From Rodentolepis nana (taxonomy: Eukaryota > Platyhelminthes > Cestoda > Cyclophyllidea > Hymenolepididae): 29,537 bases of DNA. Under the pieces are notes generated by a model, which had not been told where the DNA came from, ran no database searches, and saw nothing but the letters and a program-made list of their open reading frames with translations. Made by a program: the position numbers and the translations under genes. Where the stretch lies: contig UZAE01012698.1 of assembly GCA_900617975.1 (NCBI GenBank), forward strand, positions 4,152-33,688. Reading direction: 5' to 3'. This document shows positions 23,158 to 29,537 of this stretch, piece by piece (positions within the stretch are counted from its first letter, which is position 1; each line of letters begins with the position of its first letter).

Positions 23158-26100
23158 ATGGATGAAATTACCGAAGAGGAAGAGTTTGACATTTCTCCTC
23201 GAATGTTTGTTAATAATTTGGACACTTTTCTTAGTGGCTCATTGGCTCAGGTATTTAAGAAAATATTTGGCATAATTTTGTGCTAAGCATTTAGCAACAT
23301 GCAAACCTGGACTTGCCCTGAGTGAAGATGAAATGGAGGAGGAAGAAAATGAAGTGGCAAATCTTGTTGAGCAAGAATCACCTGGAACAACTAATCTTAC
23401 TGGATATCGTGTGGTTGGGACTCTTTCCAGTCCGAACGTTTTAAACCCACCAAATTATGTTGAAGCCACATTAAAAGTAAATTTTTCTATTGCTTTTAGT
23501 TTATATGTACCAATCATTGAGAATAATTGTACCTTACAGTTCACAATTCATAAACAATCTTCCTGATTTATTTCTTTACCATTTACCAAGCGTTATAAAA
23601 ATAAATAAGGATCGAACTTTCCAGTTGCACCATTATCTTGCACATAATATAACTATGGCACTCTTATTTCTTCATTAGCTCTAGCCTCAGATTTAATAAT
23701 AATTTCCGCAATTTTAGTGATTTCTACTAAAAAATTGTTAAGACGTTTTTTTTCATTTTTTTACTTTGAGCTGGTAAATTTTTTCGGTTTTGGCTTACGT
23801 AACTCGATTCTCTCATAGAGCGGCCCCATACGCCGCCTTAGGCGTTTAGCTTCCAGTAATAATCTACTACTAAAAATCACTGGTACCGATTCCTTGAAAT
23901 GCGTCATTGGGCTGCTTCTAATTTTCGAAATTCGTCTAATTGTTAGGAATCATCGATATATTTTGAATGATGCTGCAAATTGTTTAGATTACGAAAAATC
24001 CTCCAATTTAAATGACGAGGAAAGAAAAAGGGACAAATAGAAGGAAAATTCACCCTAGAAGCCACAGAACTCCATTGGGCTCACCCCAAGGGCATTTTCC
24101 TGAATTCCTCAATTATTTATATCAATACCCGTATACTAATACAGTTTCTATAACAATTTTGGCAAAAGGATGCTTAGCTCTAGCAGAAATGTCGTAGGAT
24201 TTGTGATAACTTCTGTTTTCAGTGGCAAGACCACATTCTGCCATTTTAAATGATTTCTTAAATCCAATGTCTGTATTATTAATGATATTCTGATATACCT
24301 TCAATTAAACTATCCTTGTCTGTGTTATAAAACTTAAAATTTAGCACCAGAAGTAGTTATCTATTGAGTCTGAGAAATGTCAATCCTTTGTAATTAATAT
24401 TTAAATGAAATTACCGTGGATTCAGCTTGCATCTAGACAACAATTCATTTTTATAAAATTTGCTCAACACTTGAACTATACATAGAATATGGTCCGTCAC
24501 CATTCCTAACACGCATGCTTGGAGATATGTTTTACGAGACTTGAGCCCTTGCAATTTTGACAGTACAATCAGCATACCATAAATTAACCGAACGAATGCA
24601 TATTTGTTATGTATTATGGCTAAAATTCATATTTATATAGTGGAATCAAATATTGAAGCTTAACAAGGCGGGGGGGGGGGGGTCACAAAACTTGAGTTGG
24701 TAGAGTGAAACCCGCATTTTACCACTTCTCCAGCTATCTCAGAACTAATAAGGATCGATTTTACGTCCTCCGACTTGTTAGACGTGCACGTTGACCACTA
24801 CGCCGCTATATCACGAATTTCAAGTACTAATAAACGTCAATTTCGGGTGATTTATTTTGCTTCTTTTCATTTATTCCATCTTAACCATTCTAGTGACTCA
24901 ATAATTTTAGTTATTGCCTTCAATCTTAGAATTACATCTTTTGTTTGGGCTACTGATAAGGAAAAAATTGCTGTTGTCTCATACTTAAGCCAAAGATTCT
25001 TTGAGTAGCTGAAAGATGGTCAAATCGGTCTTTCCTCTTTATTGATTTGATTATTGATTATGAGACAAAAGGTGCATGAACTTTATTCATTCTTATCAAA
25101 ACAGTTATCCCAAGAAATCTTTCATGCGATTCCCAGTACTCAATTTCTTTCCTAATATATGATCAATAGTATGAAGATCGGCGAGACTTCTACGAGCATA
25201 TTTTCGAATGTGACTGCATAATCTACAACATCACTGACGACCCAAGTCAGACTGAGGAGGCCCTATGGGTGGCTACCTCTTTAGCAAACGACCTTGGGAG
25301 AATTAAAAGAAGGAAAACCTTCATATTAGTGACTCACCTCCTAAGTTGGGTGCGCTCCAAATTTGACCACTCGGTGAGAATCTAAATTAATTTACACTTC
25401 ACTAAAAACTTCATACCATTACTTTACCCCAATTGGCCATTTTGCTTCAAAATACTTATGAAAAAATGTTCATTTTTAGGTGAGCAAACATCCAACATTT
25501 GAAGAGGAGGAACACGCCAAACGAAAGCCTCACCCTCTTTACAGAAGACAGTTTGAGGCGGAACAAGCCATTTACAATCTGGGCAAAAAGGTATGATTGG
25601 AGGATTTCCTATTTAATGATCAGATGTGGGTATTTTTAGAGACTTTATTTATTTTGCCAAATCTTTTTTACCTAAGTCAGACGTTGCATACAGGTGTTTC
25701 GTAGTATGGTTAATGAAATAAAGAATAACACCCGGCATATTCCAATTCTCCATTATTATATTGCTAGTCATGCTAAAACAACAGTTAATCAAAGGCTCTG
25801 AAATTCAAATTTGATCATGATAAAGCCCCTACTAATATAAGTACGGCTATGCAAGACATGATGGCACCCTATAAGAGTTATAAGATTGCCCGTCAAGATA
25901 GCACGAAAGCCCACTAATCAATAGTTCTATGGACAGAGAGAGAGAGAGAGAGAGGATTTCATTACTATCGGAAATTATTTAAACAATTATTTTAAAAATA
26001 AAGGGAGGAACACTTAGTTTAAACAAACACTACAATTGAATAATTTATATAGTTAGGTATTTATTTCAAATGGCAGACGCTTTGATAGTTATCATTAGCT

Positions 26101-28813
26101 GACTTAGGGCTTGATAGAGAGGAGGAGAAACATCAAAGTGACAAAAAGAGAAGAGGAGGACAGAATAATGATTCACAGATTTAAAGGCAGAGAACAGATA
26201 AGCCAAGTACTGTGGAAGGGGTCGAATATGACATGCAGTCGGGCCATGGTACTTTGAAGTCAGAAGTCAACTGCCGATTTATAGACTTTTTTGATGTCAA
26301 CTGCCGATTTATAGACTTTTTTGCCGTATGAGCATACGTTGCTCAGGGTGCATCACGTGGAGGTAAGTGTATCGCACACCCCAAAATTGAATAATTTTCC
26401 CTTAAAATCGATGCAACATTCAATAACATTTGTTTATGTTTATTGAAAGCCGATTAGATATTTCGTCTCCAACACACTTCAAAAACTGCTATTAGGCAGA
26501 ATTTTAGATAGTCAACAACTAAATCGCCTCTTTCAGTTTACCCCTACGATTTGCAAGCTTAAATAACTGCCACCTCGATCTCTTCTATGACTCAAATAAC
26601 ATCACGTTCAGTTGAATGTAAAATATAACCGACTTAGACTAATAATAATATCTAAGTAGGCGACGGTGTTATCGTATGCAGCGCTGCTATAATGAACTTA
26701 AATAAGTAGCAATGTGATCATTTAGAGACACTTTCTGTTCACTTAAAGAGCGTACTGACTATTAGATAAATGATTGTTTGAAAAGCGGATTAAAAGACAT
26801 AGAGTAGGCCAAAATGCGAAGGGAAAAGATCATCTTGTTAACATGACCACAACCTTACACCTCAAGCGAACAGGATGATACTAAGTGCATGCTCTGCTCT
26901 AGCCAATGGTCGATCTGACCTCCCAAGGTCAGTTTCCCTTCTGGTCCAAATGCACCAATGTTATTTGTTTGCTCACGTGTGCACTTCCATATTGCTAACT
27001 TGTGTCGTTCGGCGGGATGAGGATTTTGAGTAAATTGGCTGTCTATCAGTACCATACTTCCCCCCAATTTCGAATTGTATTAACTTAATGTAACCAATAG
27101 AACGTTTGTTAATATGTAGGGCATTTCAAAGTCTTTCCATACATACTGCATTATGCTGGAAGGACCTCACATCCTACTGAAAAATGGTTACCATGGAAAA
27201 AAATAATTACTTTTTAAAAGCATGGCAGCAACACCCTTCAGAATGATTGTGGAGTGTATTAAAATGAAACAGTCTATTTATAAACTCAAAATTTGTAGCC
27301 TATGAAGTAGGAGAGCTTTCAAAAACCTCTGTGCATATTCGAAAGTAATAGGATGCTGATCCATATTGTCTTTGATCCTTACGTTGGTGATATTAATTCT
27401 GTAGCTATTAAAAAAACAAACAAAGAGAATAAGACCAAAAACGGAAACGTAATAAATTTAATTGAAATAATGTCATTTTACTCTAATAAAATTGTAAACA
27501 AACATGCTTTCCTTATTTACTAGCATAAGAGAAAACTTGCTATATATGTTATCGCCAGTGGAATTCCTTATGGTGGGCGAGAAGACATATTTGAACAATT
27601 TTTCCTTGTAAGCAACTACCTTTGTATAATATTAATGTTCTTTCCAAAGCGTCTTCATAAAGAGTTTTTGAATAATTTGAAAATTTTATAATAATAAAAT
27701 TACCCAATTTTTGCAGCACTAATATGCCGTAAGAAATTGAAATAATCTTGAAACAAAAGACTCAATTTTACATTTAGAAAGCCTGGATGAACAGTCGCGA
27801 TTTAGAAGTTTACGGAAACGGAAATAACATAGTACCCACAATTCACTTCAAGGATCTGGCTAGGAATGTTTTAATATTAAGCTAAATAAGCAATAAAAAA
27901 TTCCAAAAAATAAAAACATATAATAATGAGACTGAATAATGAAGTTCAATCTCTTGTTTTAGAATTGTGCAAGCAGTGTTTGAAAATCACCCAAGATCAC
28001 GGTATGTGGTGGCCAAGGACCGCAGTGAAACGTCATTGGGATCAATAATTGAAGTAAATTGGCATCTTTTTTGAATAAATTTACCGAAAAAGTTGTGAAA
28101 TCAAATTAATTTTAGTGGTTAGTGGGCAAAATAACATGAAATTTTCAAATCAGTTTTGGAAATAATGCTGCAAAAGATTATCCTGTGCAGTGCATCTATT
28201 GTTTTAGGTGCTCCAGGTTGCATAGGAATCGATGTTATGCTTTCTGTACTACCATATATCATGCTATGATCTAATTTATAATTTTAATCACAATTTTTTT
28301 CAAATCATTAGTCAATTTCTAGGAAATTCAGCACTGGGGAGGTTCGCAATCTTAACGAATTTGATCTGTTGCGTCTCAGAGATGTTTCTGTGAGTTTGAC
28401 ATTTTAGTTAGATGTTTTAAAGACAGCTATTACTTTAGCCTGTCTCATTTTCTACCAGAAAGTTCAAGTTGACCAACTTATGATGGACATTGTCATCAAT
28501 ACGCCAACACTTGACGAAGATCTTCAAATTCCATGGCAATGTGAAGATGGAATAATAGCAAATATTGATAGATTGGCCAAAGAATACCTCGAAGCAAAAA
28601 ATATTAAGGTAATCCTATTCACGCATGCCTTTTTTTAGTCTAAAATAGCTGTAATTAATTAAAATGTGAATTTCACTTTGACAGCCTCTTCGAATTCTTA
28701 TTATTGGAGCTCCTTTTGCCGGGAAATCAACAATTGCTATGGCTTTGGCACGTCATTATGGACTCCACTATATCCACATTACACCTGTTCTTATGGAGGC
28801 ATATCTTCGACTT
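23158..28813 (+). CDS. AK7: Adenylate kinase 7 (AK7), 5' part, continues past the window
   Basis: Ten exons: 23158-23250, 23288-23476, 25170-25373, 25480-25590, 27524-27607, 27778-27863, 27963-28053, 28312-28389, 28459-28608, 28685-28813, giving 405 codons in phase. The N-terminal half is the Rossmann-like domain specific to AK7: FVNNLDTFLS, ECDCIIYNITD, RKPHPLYRRQ, YVIASGIPYGG, NIVPTIHFKDLA and RYVVAKDRS align without gaps to human AK7 as I know it. The adenylate kinase domain then begins with P-loop GAPFAGKST near 370-378. The rest of the kinase domain and the Dpy-30 motif of the ~720-aa family should lie to the right. Known: AK7 interconverts AMP, ADP and ATP and is tied to motile cilia and flagella. 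Intron 6 starts GAATGT rather than GT; all other introns are GT-AG. The intron after 28813 has no visible acceptor before the window ends. Confidence 0.92.
24670..24682. repeat. Poly-G homopolymer (13 G)
   Basis: Run of 13 G about 70 bp from the tRNA-like remnant. Its flanks do not match the interspersed repeat copies that also carry poly-G. Confidence 0.9.
24751..24806 (-). pseudogene. tRNA-like remnant, nearest tRNA-Val(AAC) in style
   Basis: The minus strand reads GCGGCGTAGTGGTCAACG, then GTCTAACAAG, then TCGGAGG and ATCGATCC. GTAGTGGT resembles a D-arm/A box, CTAACA an AAC anticodon loop, and ATCGATCC a damaged T-arm/B box with a missing base. The acceptor stem cannot be closed, so a working tRNA is unlikely. 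It is probably a decayed tRNA or a tRNA-derived SINE head. Confidence 0.45.
25935..25954. repeat. (AG)10 microsatellite
   Basis: Ten uninterrupted AG units, about 100 bp before interspersed repeat copy B. Confidence 0.95.
26058..26353 (+). repeat. Interspersed repeat, copy B (no poly-G, internal 30-bp duplication)
   Basis: Same order of blocks as copy A: TTTATTTCAAATGGCAG, GTTATCATTA, CAGAATAATGATTCA, TCGAATATGACAT, CTTTGAAGTCA, ATACGTTGC and CAGGGTGCA. Where copy A has G10, copy B reads AGAAGAGGAGGACAG. A stretch containing CTGCCGATTTATAGAC occurs twice in tandem at 26266-26323 with period 30; copy A has it once in altered form (CTTCGGGTTTATAG). Confidence 0.85.
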
Positions 28814-29537
28814 GTAAGTTGAGGGATTTTAAATTAAACTTGTGAGCTGGTATGCCCCTACTACTTACTTATTTCTGCGATATTAAAAAAAGAAAGCTTA
28901 AATAATTCATTGTTTGGAACTAGAGTACTTCTAGAAGTATGTTCATGTGTTGTATTGAATAAGGAATTTTCGAGGAAAGAAAGACTACATACAAATTATT
29001 GATTATCTTTACTTTAAGAGTGTAACATTTTATTTAATTCTTTCTTTTCCATAAAAAAATTAAATTGAATAGTTGAACTGTTTGTCCATACTTTTGAGTA
29101 AACATATGCAATCCTCAGTATGTCTGAGGTTACTGAGTAGCATTCTGTATAGCTCCAAGATCATCAAAGTGTACCTTCTCTTCTCCAAACAACTGCTACT
29201 TTGTCTGCATATTCCTGGATGTTTAGCTGGAATTAGGCTTTTTGGAGACGTGGTTCAGTAAAGGTACTAATTACTTTAAAATTTCACAAGTGCTTCAAAT
29301 GCCCTAACGCTGACATTCTGATAAATAAAAATTCGGAAAAAATCAACATAAAAGCTGTTTCGAATGATATTTGTGGTCTGTGAGATTTCTGCTATGTGGA
29401 ATTACGTGACAGAGTTTTTAATTTTTGTTCATATCAAATGGCAGGCTTTATGATAGTTATCATTAGCCCTTTAGTTGACTTCAGGCTTCACAGAGGGAGA
29501 GGAACATCTAAGTGAAAAAAGTCGAGAGGTGGGGGGG
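28814..29537 (+). other. AK7 intron 10 (partial), to the window end
   Basis: Starts with the donor GTAAGT after the P-loop exon. No following exon is recognisable before the window ends. It hosts repeat copy C. The 62-codon frame at 29073-29261 is not similar to AK7. Confidence 0.7.
29426..29537 (+). repeat. Interspersed repeat, copy C, cut by the window end in poly-G
   Basis: Matches the first third of copy A: ATCAAATGGCAGGC, ATAGTTATCATTAG, TTTAGTTGACTT, GGCTTCACAGAG, AACATCTAAGTG and GTCGAGAGGT, followed by seven G at the last base. The G run sits at the same place as the G10 of copy A, so it belongs to the element. Confidence 0.85.

Larger units (their letters stand above)
23477..25169 (+). 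other. AK7 intron 2 (1693 bp) with poly-G and a tRNA-like remnant
   Basis: Joins exons 2 and 3 in phase 0. It contains a G13 run at 24670-24682 and a tRNA-like sequence on the minus strand at 24751-24806, both listed separately. Open frames of 60-77 codons here show no domains. Confidence 0.8.
25591..27523 (+). other. AK7 intron 4 (1933 bp) hosting a repeat copy
   Basis: The flanking exons align contiguously to AK7 (LGKK joined to HKRKLAIYV), so no exon is missing. The intron contains an (AG)10 microsatellite and repeat copy B. The 70-codon minus frame at 26855-27067 is not recognised. Confidence 0.8.

Noticed and set aside
23306..23310. Acceptor TTTAG (ending at 23292) as the start of AK7 exon 2
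   Set aside because: It gives a phase mismatch and an early TGA; the acceptor CTAAG ending at 23287 keeps the frame and gives a continuous AK7 N-terminus.
28313..28321. Acceptor TTTCTAG ending at 28321 for AK7 exon 8
   Set aside because: It leads to a stop after ten codons; the acceptor CATTAG ending at 28311 gives the conserved in-frame sequence.

Overview
The window reads as nuclear DNA of a small-intron, AT-rich animal, most likely a parasitic flatworm. This is inferred from intron-rich genes with many 65-100 bp introns beside kilobase ones, and from an AK7 gene, whose family belongs with motile cilia and so argues against a nematode. A degraded block that opens only under the flatworm mitochondrial code points the same way. 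The species cannot be named from the sequence. Both ends of the window fall in C/G homopolymers, as expected of a whole contig that stopped at hard-to-assemble runs.

Layout. 1-2633: AT-rich non-coding DNA with an 82-bp tandem duplication and an inverted repeat. 2634-3747 (+): DIMT1, the 18S rRNA dimethyladenosine transferase, 3 exons. 3981-13088 (-): INO80, the ATPase of the INO80 chromatin remodeller, 14 exons, about 1254 aa, tail-to-tail with DIMT1. 13098-14675: intergenic DNA between divergent genes. 14676-19424 (+): SUCLA2, the mitochondrial ADP-forming succinyl-CoA synthetase beta subunit, 9 exons, 439 aa. 19425-21710: 3' flank, then a strand-skewed block that looks like an old nuclear copy of mitochondrial DNA. 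21711-22159 (-): a small three-exon gene for a 117-aa bZIP-like protein. 23158-28813 (+): the 5' part of AK7 (10 exons, 405 codons), running off the right edge.

The genes do not form a functional cluster. They are unrelated housekeeping or cilium genes (rRNA modification, chromatin, TCA cycle, adenylate kinase) plus one small putative regulator. I see no defence, biosynthetic or mobile gene system. All exon joins were checked by hand for GT/AG sites and reading phase. All fit except one AK7 intron, whose 5' end is not GT.

The less ordinary material is non-coding or small: an interspersed repeat family in three copies, two carrying a poly-G tract; the candidate mitochondrial insertion; a tRNA-like remnant in an AK7 intron; the bZIP-like gene with an atypical basic region; and the AK7 intron with a GA-like donor.
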